Source of the DNA: Sulfurovum sp. | GTDB lineage: Bacteria > Campylobacterota > Campylobacteria > Campylobacterales > Sulfurovaceae | Direction of reading: 5' to 3' | DNA: 41,827 nucleotides | Assembly: GCA_028696055.1 (NCBI GenBank) | Contig: JAQVHV010000004.1 | Span: forward strand, 1 to 41,827 | In this document: positions 9,350 to 18,705 of the stretch, in pieces | Layout of the letters: each line of letters opens with the position of its first letter | Position numbering within the stretch: the stretch's first letter is position 1 | Made by a program: the position numbers and the translations under genes | Notes under the pieces: generated by a model | What the model was told of the DNA's origin: nothing | Databases searched by the model: none | What the model saw: the letters and a program-made list of their open reading frames with translations, nothing else

Positions 9350-11148
9350 AATATAAATTTATACTTTTGTTGTTTGTCGCGGTATGGGCGGTAATGATCG
9401 CCAGACTCTATCATCTAAGTATCAAATCAAACTACTACTACGAAGAATTGGCGCAGGAGAATATCGAACGTAAACAGTTCATTAAACCGGTTAGGGGGGA
9501 GATCACCGACAGTCATGGCAATCTCCTTGCGATGAACCAGATGGGTTTTTCGGTCTCTATCCTCCCTCACCTGAAACGAAACCCGGAAAAGCTCGAAGAA
9601 ATTATCAACAGGATCGTAGAGACCTTTCCCGATCTTAATAAAACAGTCATGATGAAAGTCTATGACAAACATAACTCTCCTTATAACCATGAGTACATCA
9701 AGGTAGTGGATTTTATCCATTACCCTGATATGATGGGCGCCTACCCCTCTTTGAGCCTCCATCCCGAGATCAAGATCGAAGCGGAGACAAAGCGCTACTA
9801 TCCCTACGGAGTCTACTCTGCACATATTGTCGGCTATACCGGAAAGTCAAACCAGAAAGAGAATGATCAAGATCCGGTGGTCAAAGAGATAGGGAAGGTC
9901 GGGAAAAGCGGCCTGGAGAAACAGTATAACGATGTATTGCAGGGTGAGCTGGGGCATCTCGTCAGCAAAGTAACGGCGACCAATAAAGCCATCGAAGTGA
10001 TCGACAAGGTCCCTCCCAAAGACAATAGAAACATTCAGCTCAATATCGATATCAACCTCCAGAAGATGATACATGACCGTTTCGGAGAGGACTCCGGAGT
10101 GGCGATCGTGATGCGTACAAACGGAGATATCCTTGCTGCAGTCAGCTATCCTTCTTTTGATCCCAACCTTTTTGTAGGGGGGATCAGCCATAAAGACTGG
10201 CAGGCGCTGCAGGAGAATGTGGATAAACCATTTACCAATAAGGTGATACATGGTGCCTATCCTCCCGGTTCCACGATCAAGATGGGAATGGCGCTGGCTT
10301 TTTCCAAAGCCAAAGAGGGTATCCTGGAGAGCGAAGAGCACTGTGCTGGCCATATCACCTTGGGAAAGAGCAATCACAAGTTCCGGTGCTGGTCACGCTG
10401 GGGACACGGAAAGGTCGATCTCAAGAAGGCGATCAGGGAGAGTTGCGATGTCTATTTTTACAACAAGAGCCTCAAGGTGGGGATCAATGCCATGTCGAAA
10501 TATCTCAAAGAGTTTGGTCTTGGCGTCAAGACAGGCATCGATCTACCCAAAGAGTATGCAGGTGTGATGCCCGACAAGGAGTGGAAGCAAAAACGTTATA
10601 AACAGCCCTGGTATATGGGGGAGACCGTCATCGCTGCGATCGGGCAGGGGTATGATCTTGTGACGCCATTACAGGTAGCGCGTCATACCGCCCTGATTGC
10701 GACCGGAAAACTCCCTACACCAAAGCTGGCGCAGGTAATTGATGGTAAAAAGGTAGAAAAAGAGGGTAAACCGGTCACTTTGCATCAGCGCTACCTGCAG
10801 ACGATCAGAGAGGGGATGTATGAGGTGTGCAACACACGAAAAGGTACGGGATACAGTACATTGAGCAAACTTCCTGTCGTCGTAGCGGGGAAGACGGGTA
10901 CCTCACAGGTTACTTCTATCCCTCAGTCCACAATGAAGCGCCTTAAAGAGGAAGAGATGGAGTATTACCACAGATCCCATGCATGGATCACGACCTATGC
11001 ACCCTACAAAGATCCTGAGTATATCGTCACGGTCCTCGTAGAGCACGGTGGACACGGGGGGAGTACAGCCGGACCGATCGCGGCAGATATCCACAAGTGG
11101 CTTTATAAAAATGGGTACTATAAACAGTCTGTTGCAGATGAGTTTTGA
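9346..11148 (+). CDS. mrdA: peptidoglycan transpeptidase, penicillin-binding protein 2
   Basis: GAYPPGSTIKMGMA (SxxK), KTGTS, N-terminal TM, PBP2 dimerisation domain. Confidence 0.96.
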   Translation: MKYKFILLLFVAVWAVMIARLYHLSIKSNYYYEELAQENIERKQFIKPVRGEITDSHGNLLAMNQMGFSVSILPHLKRNPEKLEEIINRIVETFPDLNKTVMMKVYDKHNSPYNHEYIKVVDFIHYPDMMGAYPSLSLHPEIKIEAETKRYYPYGVYSAHIVGYTGKSNQKENDQDPVVKEIGKVGKSGLEKQYNDVLQGELGHLVSKVTATNKAIEVIDKVPPKDNRNIQLNIDINLQKMIHDRFGEDSGVAIVMRTNGDILAAVSYPSFDPNLFVGGISHKDWQALQENVDKPFTNKVIHGAYPPGSTIKMGMALAFSKAKEGILESEEHCAGHITLGKSNHKFRCWSRWGHGKVDLKKAIRESCDVYFYNKSLKVGINAMSKYLKEFGLGVKTGIDLPKEYAGVMPDKEWKQKRYKQPWYMGETVIAAIGQGYDLVTPLQVARHTALIATGKLPTPKLAQVIDGKKVEKEGKPVTLHQRYLQTIREGMYEVCNTRKGTGYSTLSKLPVVVAGKTGTSQVTSIPQSTMKRLKEEEMEYYHRSHAWITTYAPYKDPEYIVTVLVEHGGHGGSTAGPIAADIHKWLYKNGYYKQSVADEF

Positions 11149-11168
11149 CAGGCTTTAGGGGTTTTATC

Positions 11169-11711
11169 CTAGAACTGCCATCCGAAATAGACATATAAAA
11201 AACCGATGGTCTTATAACTGGTAAACGAATAGGACGGTATATAGGAAAAATTCAGAGTAAAGTCATCTATATAAAAAGAGCTTACAGGTGCAATTAGCGC
11301 TATCGGTCTATATTGATACTCCCCGTCATCTTGGCGCATCTTTTTGACGCTGACCACTCCTGCAAGTCCTACCGAGAGATCAAACCATGGGGTCAGAGGT
11401 TTTTCAAAACGGATCGATTTTCCGACGGCGGCATAGGCCTGGAAGTTTTTGTTCGAGTCATTCAGTATCATGGTATGGTAGGTAGTATAAAAATCCCCGT
11501 ACTCCGTAAAGTAGTCTTGTTCATATCCCAGTCCCAAATTGTATTCATTCAATTTATTTCCGTTATCTAAATCTTTTTCATGAACAGTAAAACCGCTTAA
11601 GAGTATACGTTTATTGACATCCTCACCATTTAGAGAGGTACTGAAAACAAGCAATGCCAGCGAGAAGATAAATTTGTTGAACCGATACACTTTATACTCC
11701 TTTTTTTCCAA
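11169..11711 (-). CDS. putative outer membrane/beta-barrel hypothetical protein (start uncertain, TTG or internal)
   Basis: Signal-peptide-like N-terminus; alternating aromatic beta strands ending VYFGWQF. Confidence 0.6.
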   Translation of the reverse strand: MEKKEYKVYRFNKFIFSLALLVFSTSLNGEDVNKRILLSGFTVHEKDLDNGNKLNEYNLGLGYEQDYFTEYGDFYTTYHTMILNDSNKNFQAYAAVGKSIRFEKPLTPWFDLSVGLAGVVSVKKMRQDDGEYQYRPIALIAPVSSFYIDDFTLNFSYIPSYSFTSYKTIGFLYVYFGWQF

Positions 11712-11882
11712 ATTGGGTTGTTACATCATAGCATTGATTATCTTATATTATAAGATAATCAAATATTATTTTTGATTACGTTTTTAATAACGCGTTGTTA
11801 TAGTCGTTATAAGAGAAAGATGATAAAATTCGAAGAATTGTTATTTATCTCTATGAGAGGGGAAAAGTAAGGGGGGAGGATT

Positions 11883-13088
11883 ATGAACAAGATAGGAGAT
11901 CTTAAAGATCAAAATATACTCTTTCTGCAAGGTCCGATGGGGCCGTTTTTTAAAAAACTTGATATGCTTTTCAGAGAAGATGGTGCCACGACTTACAAGA
12001 TCGGTTTTAACTTCGGTGACTACTTCTACTCCCATAAAGACAACTATGTCCCCTACAAAAAAACGCCTGCACAGTGGCCGGAGTTTATCAGGGCTTTTTT
12101 GACCGAAAAGAAGATCGACAAGATCTTTCTTTTCGGTGATTGCCGCTATTATCAAAAGATCACCAGAAAGATCGCGTATGAGAACGGTATCGATGTCTAT
12201 GTCTTTGAAGAGGGATATGTCAGGCCGCACTATATCACGATGGAGAAGTTCGGTGTCAATGGCTTCAGCACACTGTCAAGGGAAGCAAACTTTTACCTGA
12301 ATCTTGAAAAAAGAAACTCTATCACACCCGTACATGCCAAACAAAGCAAATATCAAATGATCAAAAGCGCTGTACACTACTATCTGCTCTCCAACTTCTT
12401 TTGGTTTCAGTATCCCCATTATCTGCACCATCGCGACTTTTCCGCGCTGAAAGAGTTCTTTTACGGGGTAAGGGATGTCTGGAGGAAAGGAGTCTATAAA
12501 GTCGTTGAAAGAGACTATGAAAAGCTGATCACACATACGCTTTCAAAAAAATACTATTTCGTTCCGCTGCAGACGCACAATGACTTTCAGATCCTTCAGC
12601 ACTCGCATTACGGTTCGATCGAGAAGTTCATTATGGAGGTGCTTGAGTCTTTTGCATACCATGCGCCAAAGGAGTGCTACATTGTATTTAAGCACCATCC
12701 GGTGGACAGAGGGCGCAAAAACTATCATGCTTTCATTATGGAGCAGGCGGAGTCTCTGGGTGTCAAAGAGCGTATACTGGTGTTTCACGATGTCTATCTC
12801 CCCACATGCCTTCAGCATGCGATAGGGACGATCACGATCAACAGCACCGTCGGGCTTTCTGCTATCGGGTACGATATCCCGACACTGACTCTGGGAGATG
12901 CAGTCTATGATATCGAAGGATTGACCAACAAAGGAACACACCTGCACCGCTTCTGGCACCACCATAAAGCACCTGATCCGGAGCTTTATCAGAAGTTCAG
13001 AGGCTATCTTGTCGAGCATACGCAGCTCAACGGCAGTTTCTACGGGCTTATACCAAAAGAGTTCACAGATCAGCAGAACATAGTCTAA
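11883..13088 (+). CDS. kpsS: KpsS-like capsule polysaccharide export/Kdo-transferase protein
   Basis: LFLQGPMGPFFKKL, VFEEGYVRPHYITME, NSTVGLSAI; first gene of kps cluster. Confidence 0.88.
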   Translation: MNKIGDLKDQNILFLQGPMGPFFKKLDMLFREDGATTYKIGFNFGDYFYSHKDNYVPYKKTPAQWPEFIRAFLTEKKIDKIFLFGDCRYYQKITRKIAYENGIDVYVFEEGYVRPHYITMEKFGVNGFSTLSREANFYLNLEKRNSITPVHAKQSKYQMIKSAVHYYLLSNFFWFQYPHYLHHRDFSALKEFFYGVRDVWRKGVYKVVERDYEKLITHTLSKKYYFVPLQTHNDFQILQHSHYGSIEKFIMEVLESFAYHAPKECYIVFKHHPVDRGRKNYHAFIMEQAESLGVKERILVFHDVYLPTCLQHAIGTITINSTVGLSAIGYDIPTLTLGDAVYDIEGLTNKGTHLHRFWHHHKAPDPELYQKFRGYLVEHTQLNGSFYGLIPKEFTDQQNIV

Positions 13089-13135
13089 CAACACTATGAT
13101 ATAATTTCACGATAAATCCCAAGGGTAAGGAAGAG

Positions 13136-13291
13136 ATGTCCAAGTTACGATTTTTTTTATTTTTTTCACTTTTATTTATAACAGGCTGTACACATCAGCC
13201 TCAACCCTATTCAGCCCACAGCGATACAGAGAACTCCTATAGTCTGGAATCCATCGCATACGCATATCAACAGAAGGCAAACCATGAGTAG
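13136..13291 (+). CDS. 51-aa small lipoprotein (absent from supplied ORF track)
   Basis: MSKLRFFLFFSLLFITGCTHQPQPYSAHSDTENSYSLESIAYAYQQKANHE*; lipobox ITGC; overlaps kpsD start. Confidence 0.72.
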   Translation: MSKLRFFLFFSLLFITGCTHQPQPYSAHSDTENSYSLESIAYAYQQKANHE

Positions 13292-14885
13292 AACTATCCG
13301 ATATCTTTTATTGGTGACAGCATTTTTGACTCTGAGCTTTGGTATCGAGGTCGAGCCTGAAGTCATCAAAGACCAAAGCAAGCTGGAGAGTGCCAACAAG
13401 CACAAAGTCTATTTCGGAGAACAGCTTTTTAAGGGACACTTTACGAACAAGTCCCAGTTTCGTGAGAACCCGGAGTATCTGCTGAAAGTAGGGGATATCA
13501 TTCATATCAATATCTGGGGTGCACGCGAGTTTCAGGGGGATGTGCCGATTGACGGCAGAGGGAATATCTTTATTCCGAAGATAGGAGTCATCCATCTCGA
13601 AGGGGTAAAGAACGGGAACCTTCAGTCTACCCTGACCACCCATCTGGAAAAAACATTCAATGACAATGTGTTTATCTATGCCAATGTCAGGGACTATCAG
13701 CAGCTTTCAGTCTATGTTTCGGGATCGGTGAAAAATGTAGGATTGTATGACGGCGTCTCCAATGATTCTGTCCTTCAGTTCCTTGACAAGGCGGGCGGCA
13801 TCGTTTCGGGAGAGGGGAGTTACAGAAACATCCATATCCTGCGTAACAACCGATTGGTGAAAAAGATCGATCTCTATGCATTCCTGCTCGATGGCTACAG
13901 GGAGAGTTTCCCGTTCAGAGACGGAGATACGATCCTGGTGCAGCCTATGAAGCACTATGTGGAAGTGGAGGGGGATGTCAGCCGCCCTTATATCTTCGAG
14001 CTCAAAGAGAAAAATGACACAGTAAACAGGCTGATGAAGTACACATTGCCCAAACCCGGTGTCAATCGTTTTACGCATATCAAACGTCTGGGGATGAGAG
14101 AGGTCAGCCAGGACTATACATTGGATCAGGCAGGAGAGGTCAAAGTCAAGAGCGGAGAGAAGATCATCTTTACGAGCAACAGCCATCTGCAGAGTTTCAG
14201 TATAGCCATAGAGGGGGAGCACTCAGGCGTGAAACACATCTCTGTTCCGAAAGGTACCTCCCTCTACAGTCTGCTCAAGCAGGTCAACTACACGCCGCTT
14301 TCCCACATTCAGAGTATCCAGCTCTACAGAGAGTCAGTCGCACAAAGACAGAAAGAGCTGCTTGAGACAAACCTTAAAGACCTGGAGGCCAAAGTATTTA
14401 CCTCCGGCTCCTCCACACCCGAAGAGGCTCTCATTCGCAACAAAGAGGCAGAGCTTGTCATGGAGTTCATCAAGCGTGCCAAGCAAGTAGAGTTCAAAGG
14501 GCAGATCATTCTTTCGGCACAGGAAGACCTCCGCAATACGCTTCTTGAGGACGGAGACAGGATCTATATCCCCAGAAAAAGCAACCTTGTCACGGTCCAG
14601 GGCGAGGTCAACATCCCCAATACCCTTACCTACAAAAGCGGCGAAAGCCTGCGTTACTATATCGACGCCTGCGGTGGATACACCGAAAGGGCCGACAGTT
14701 CCGAGGTACTCCTGATCAGATCCAACGGGAAGGTTGAAAAATACAGCGGCGCAGCGGTCCAGCCGGGTGACTCGATTCTGGTTCTGGGCAAAACAGATAC
14801 CAAGAACCTGCTTCTGGCAAAAGACCTTACGCAGATCATCTACCAGGTTGCCGTGGGTGCGGCAGTCGTGCTCAAGTCGTTTTAG
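13284..14885 (+). CDS. kpsD: KpsD-like capsule export outer-membrane protein (polysaccharide export, SLBB domains)
   Basis: YLLKVGDIIHINIWG; repeated SLBB-type V.GEV..P motifs; before kpsM. Confidence 0.88.
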   Translation: MSRTIRYLLLVTAFLTLSFGIEVEPEVIKDQSKLESANKHKVYFGEQLFKGHFTNKSQFRENPEYLLKVGDIIHINIWGAREFQGDVPIDGRGNIFIPKIGVIHLEGVKNGNLQSTLTTHLEKTFNDNVFIYANVRDYQQLSVYVSGSVKNVGLYDGVSNDSVLQFLDKAGGIVSGEGSYRNIHILRNNRLVKKIDLYAFLLDGYRESFPFRDGDTILVQPMKHYVEVEGDVSRPYIFELKEKNDTVNRLMKYTLPKPGVNRFTHIKRLGMREVSQDYTLDQAGEVKVKSGEKIIFTSNSHLQSFSIAIEGEHSGVKHISVPKGTSLYSLLKQVNYTPLSHIQSIQLYRESVAQRQKELLETNLKDLEAKVFTSGSSTPEEALIRNKEAELVMEFIKRAKQVEFKGQIILSAQEDLRNTLLEDGDRIYIPRKSNLVTVQGEVNIPNTLTYKSGESLRYYIDACGGYTERADSSEVLLIRSNGKVEKYSGAAVQPGDSILVLGKTDTKNLLLAKDLTQIIYQVAVGAAVVLKSF

Positions 14886-14898
14886 GCAGCCTGAATTT

Positions 14899-15678
14899 AT
14901 GGTAAGAAGAAGCTCCTTCAGTATCTTCAGGTCGGTCATCACCGCACTCTTTTTACGTGAAGTGCAGACACGTTTCGGTACGAAGAAGCTGGGGTATTTC
15001 TGGGCGATCTTTGATGCGATGCTGATGGTCCTTGTCTTTGCGGGGCTGAAGGCGGCGATTGCCGAAAACGCGATGCCGGGTGTAGACTTCCCGGTATTTC
15101 TTGCCAGCGGCTTTCTGGCATTTTTCTTATGGAAAAACATTGTAAGCCGCTCTTTGAATGCATTCAGTGCCAACTCCGCCCTCTTTGCCTACAAACAGGT
15201 CAAACCTTTCGATACGGTATTGACACGGGTTCTGCTTGAGATCCTTGTAAGCACGATGGCAACCCTGGTCTTTATCGCGATCGGACTCTATTTTGAGTTT
15301 GAGATCGCTGTGCAGGATTTTAATATGGTCATCCTTGCGGTGCTCTGGCTGATCCTTTTTGGATTTGGTTTTGGGCTGATGAGTGCGGTCTTTGCGCACT
15401 TCTATGAGACCTTCGGGAAGATCATCAATGTCATTATGACACCGCTGCTGTTTGTCTCCGCATTGATGTATACGGTAGACTCTCTGCCTCCGGTCCTCAG
15501 GGAGCTTATCCTCTACAACCCGCTGGTGCATTTCATAGAGATGATACACGGCTACTACTTTACTGCGCTCGATACGAAGTATGTGGACTATGAGTATATG
15601 CTCTACTGGACCTTGATACCCCTCTATATCGGGCTCTACTTCTATGTCAAAGGGGAGCAAAGGATCCTCTCGACATGA
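14899..15678 (+). CDS. kpsM: capsule ABC transporter permease
   Basis: REVQTRFGTKKLGYFWAIFDAMLMV; start taken at ATG 14899 rather than ORF-track 14734. Confidence 0.92.
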   Translation: MVRRSSFSIFRSVITALFLREVQTRFGTKKLGYFWAIFDAMLMVLVFAGLKAAIAENAMPGVDFPVFLASGFLAFFLWKNIVSRSLNAFSANSALFAYKQVKPFDTVLTRVLLEILVSTMATLVFIAIGLYFEFEIAVQDFNMVILAVLWLILFGFGFGLMSAVFAHFYETFGKIINVIMTPLLFVSALMYTVDSLPPVLRELILYNPLVHFIEMIHGYYFTALDTKYVDYEYMLYWTLIPLYIGLYFYVKGEQRILST

Positions 15679-16337
15679 TAGCGCTGAGAAACGTCACCAA
15701 GTACTACCAGACCAAACATGAAAGAAAGTACATCCTGGACAATGTGACCTTCACGATCCCTTCGGGGGTCAATGTCGGTATCCTCGGGCGCAACGGTGCG
15801 GGCAAGTCCACGCTCCTTCGTATGCTGGGCGGTATCGACTTCCCCAACTCCGGGCACATCTCCTCTCCCAACAGTTTCTCCTGGCCGATGGGGCTGGCAG
15901 GCGGCTTTCAGGGCTCGATGACCGGACGGCAGAATGTACAGTTTGTCAGCCGTATCTACGGGAAGAGCGAGTACGAGATCAAAAAGGTCATCGAATCGGT
16001 CAAAGAATTCTCCGAGCTCGGGGACTACTTCGATATGCCGATCAAGACCTACTCAAGCGGGATGAAGTCACGGCTCAGTTTCGGGATGAGTCTCTCTTTT
16101 GACTTTGATTATCTGATCATCGATGAGACCCTCTCTGTGGGAGACAAGAACTTTCAGCAGAAGTCAAAAACAGCACTGCGCAAAAAGATAGAGAACTGCC
16201 ATATCCTTCTGGTCAGCCACTCGATGCCGGTGCTCAAAGAGATGTGCGATGTGGGTATCGTCGTGCACAACGGTCAGCTGCACTACTGTGACAGGATCGA
16301 AGATGCGATAGAAAGATACAATCAAATAAATGAATAA
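15675..16337 (+). CDS. kpsT: capsule ABC transporter ATPase
   Basis: GILGRNGAGKSTLLRMLGG, YSSGMKSRLSFGMSLSFDFDYLIIDE. Confidence 0.96.
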   Translation: MIALRNVTKYYQTKHERKYILDNVTFTIPSGVNVGILGRNGAGKSTLLRMLGGIDFPNSGHISSPNSFSWPMGLAGGFQGSMTGRQNVQFVSRIYGKSEYEIKKVIESVKEFSELGDYFDMPIKTYSSGMKSRLSFGMSLSFDFDYLIIDETLSVGDKNFQQKSKTALRKKIENCHILLVSHSMPVLKEMCDVGIVVHNGQLHYCDRIEDAIERYNQINE

Positions 16338-16349
16338 AAGAGACAGATC

Positions 16350-17615
16350 ATGATAAAAAAACTCATACAGCTTTACTGGTTTGAAAAGACGCAGAAAAAC
16401 GAACCGCACAGGACATTTCGTAAAAACTTCGCTCGTTTCAGAAAGCATGGTCTCTCAGGGATGCGGGAAAGGCTGGATAAGGATTATCAACAGATCAAAA
16501 ACGACTATGTGACCAGAAGCATCCTCAACGCACGCTATGCAAAGTTCAAGGTCAGGTTCCTTTTTGTGGCGTTTTTTCTCCTGAGCGCTTTTTATATCCT
16601 TGTGATCAAGTCTGAGCGCTATGAGTCAAAGACCGCACTGATCGTCAAGGACCTGCAGAGCAGCGCGCCGACGGACAGCCTTGGATTGTCGCTGCTGGGT
16701 GTGGGGGCATCTTCCCAGCTGCAGGACAGCATGATCGTCGAAGCCTACCTGAAGTCACTGGATGTCTATCAGGTTGTGGACCGGAAATTTCATCTTACCG
16801 AACACTACAAGAGCAGCGCCCTTGACTCTATCAGCAGGTTATCGGATGATGCCACAGAGGAGGAGGTGCTTGCGTTTTACAACAAGCATCTGATCATCAA
16901 CTATGATGAGATCTCAGGTATTCTCAACATCGCATTTTCTCATGTGGAGCGTCAGAAGGCACAGGAGATCCTGGCGTTTCTGGTAGCGCAGGTCGAAGCG
17001 CAGATCAATGAGCTCAACCGCCGCAAAGCGCGCAAACAGCTGGAGTTTATCGAAACTGAGTTTGAGAAGGCCAAGCAGAAAATGGAGGCCTCCTCCCAGA
17101 AACTCGAAGCCTACCAGAACCAACACCTGTTGCTCGATCCTAATGCCGAAGCGACGACCTCGAGCGGTATCATCGCTCAGCTCGAAGCCTCTCTCATGCA
17201 AAAGAAGATAGAGTACGCGACGATGTCAAGCTATCTCAAAGAGGATACCTATGAGCTCAAAGCGCTGCAGAAAGAGATAGAGGAGATCAGCCGTTCGATC
17301 ACCAAAGAGAGAAAAGCGCTGACAGGTACTTCGGATGAGCGGCTCAACAAGGTGCTTTTCGGGTTTGAGAAGCTCAAACTTCAGCTGGAGTTTGACACTG
17401 AGGTCTACAAAAATACCCTCATCCAGCTTGAGACGAAAAAGCTTGCAGTTCTGCAGGAGGCAAAGACACTGAGTATCCTAAGCCAGCCGAACCTGCCTGA
17501 CGGCTATACCTATCCGGACAAACCAAAGAGCTTTATGACGCTCCTGTTTATGACGCTTCTTCTCTATGGTATCGTCTCGATGCTCGGCGCGATCATCAGA
17601 GACCATAAAGAGTAG
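16350..17615 (+). CDS. kpsE: capsule export inner-membrane protein
   Basis: Two terminal TM segments around coiled coil; follows kpsT. Confidence 0.9.
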   Translation: MIKKLIQLYWFEKTQKNEPHRTFRKNFARFRKHGLSGMRERLDKDYQQIKNDYVTRSILNARYAKFKVRFLFVAFFLLSAFYILVIKSERYESKTALIVKDLQSSAPTDSLGLSLLGVGASSQLQDSMIVEAYLKSLDVYQVVDRKFHLTEHYKSSALDSISRLSDDATEEEVLAFYNKHLIINYDEISGILNIAFSHVERQKAQEILAFLVAQVEAQINELNRRKARKQLEFIETEFEKAKQKMEASSQKLEAYQNQHLLLDPNAEATTSSGIIAQLEASLMQKKIEYATMSSYLKEDTYELKALQKEIEEISRSITKERKALTGTSDERLNKVLFGFEKLKLQLEFDTEVYKNTLIQLETKKLAVLQEAKTLSILSQPNLPDGYTYPDKPKSFMTLLFMTLLLYGIVSMLGAIIRDHKE

Positions 17616-18028
17616 CCGAAAAGGCTCCTTTATCGGTGCCATAACACACGTTTTGTATCATAGTCTTTTCAACGATACAGTCATATATCCTACTCTTAAA
17701 AATCTCTATTTATATTGTAGTATTATTAAAATAAATATATAAAGTTTATATATTTTATAAAAAAAGTTGTTTTAAAATTTACGCTTCGCTACTTTCTCCA
17801 TATTTTTAAAGATTTTTTCAAAAATCTGCATCTCCTGATAACACCTCTATGATAAAGGCATTAATTGGTTTTTTTCACGGCACAATAGGAGTTTATAGCT
17901 TATCAGCGTCGTTTTTCATACTCTGCCATAAGATAAAATATAACGTAAATATAACGTTAGGTTCACCGTACTAAAAGACGATGTCTATTATAATTTCATC
18001 CATAATTCCGAGGGTGGAAGAGGAGACA

Positions 18029-18262
18029 ATGAGTAAATGTTGTGGCATTGTAGGTCATATCGGCAATAATAAAACAAAAGAGATCCTTCTAAGCGGCCTT
18101 CAGGAACTCGAGTACCGTGGATATGATTCAGCAGGCATAGCGCTGCTGCATCAAGGCAACTTCTATACCTACAAATCAGTAGGCAAACTTCACAACTCTA
18201 CTAGGGAAGAAAACAATCAAATATATTTTTTATATTTTATTCAGAATATATGTAAAATGTAA
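18029..18262 (+). pseudogene. glmS: 5' fragment of glmS; about 55 native codons then foreign sequence
   Basis: [40 protein letters not shown] then off-family [15 protein letters not shown] and stop. Confidence 0.88.
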
Positions 18263-18309
18263 AAAATTATAGACAGAAAATTATTTATTTACAAAGGATA
18301 AACTTATTT

Positions 18310-18705
18310 ATGAAACGTGTACTTACATTTGGAACATTCGATTTATTTCATTATGGGCATTTAAGAATTTTAGAAAGAGCATCAAAGTTAGGTGAAGAAT
18401 TGATCGTAGGGGTTTCTTCAGATGAATTGAACTTTTCTAAAAAGTCACGATATCCACTATACACAGAAGAGGAGAGAATGCATATAGTATCATCACTTGG
18501 ATTTGTAAATGGTGTTTTTCTTGAAGAATCATTAGAATTAAAACGTGATTATTTGATAGAGCATAATGCATCTATTTTATTGATGGGGCATGACTGGGAA
18601 GGTCGTTTTGATGAGTTTAAGGATATCTGTGAAGTCATATACTTACCACGAACTCCATCTGTATCGACAACAGAGCTAATAGAACGTATCAAGGTTGAAT
18701 TTTAG
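18310..18705 (+). CDS. tagD: glycerol-3-phosphate cytidylyltransferase
   Basis: MKRVLTFGTFDLFHYGHLRILERA; GVSSDELN; STTELIERI. Confidence 0.93.
   Translation: MKRVLTFGTFDLFHYGHLRILERASKLGEELIVGVSSDELNFSKKSRYPLYTEEERMHIVSSLGFVNGVFLEESLELKRDYLIEHNASILLMGHDWEGRFDEFKDICEVIYLPRTPSVSTTELIERIKVEF

Noticed and set aside
14734-15678. KpsM starting at 14734 as in the ORF track
   Set aside because: The N-terminal extension overlaps kpsD and lacks KpsM similarity; ATG 14899 gives a normal start
17616-17980. AT-rich intergenic region as a noncoding RNA gene
   Set aside because: No convincing promoter-terminator pair or conserved fold; low GC makes motifs cheap here
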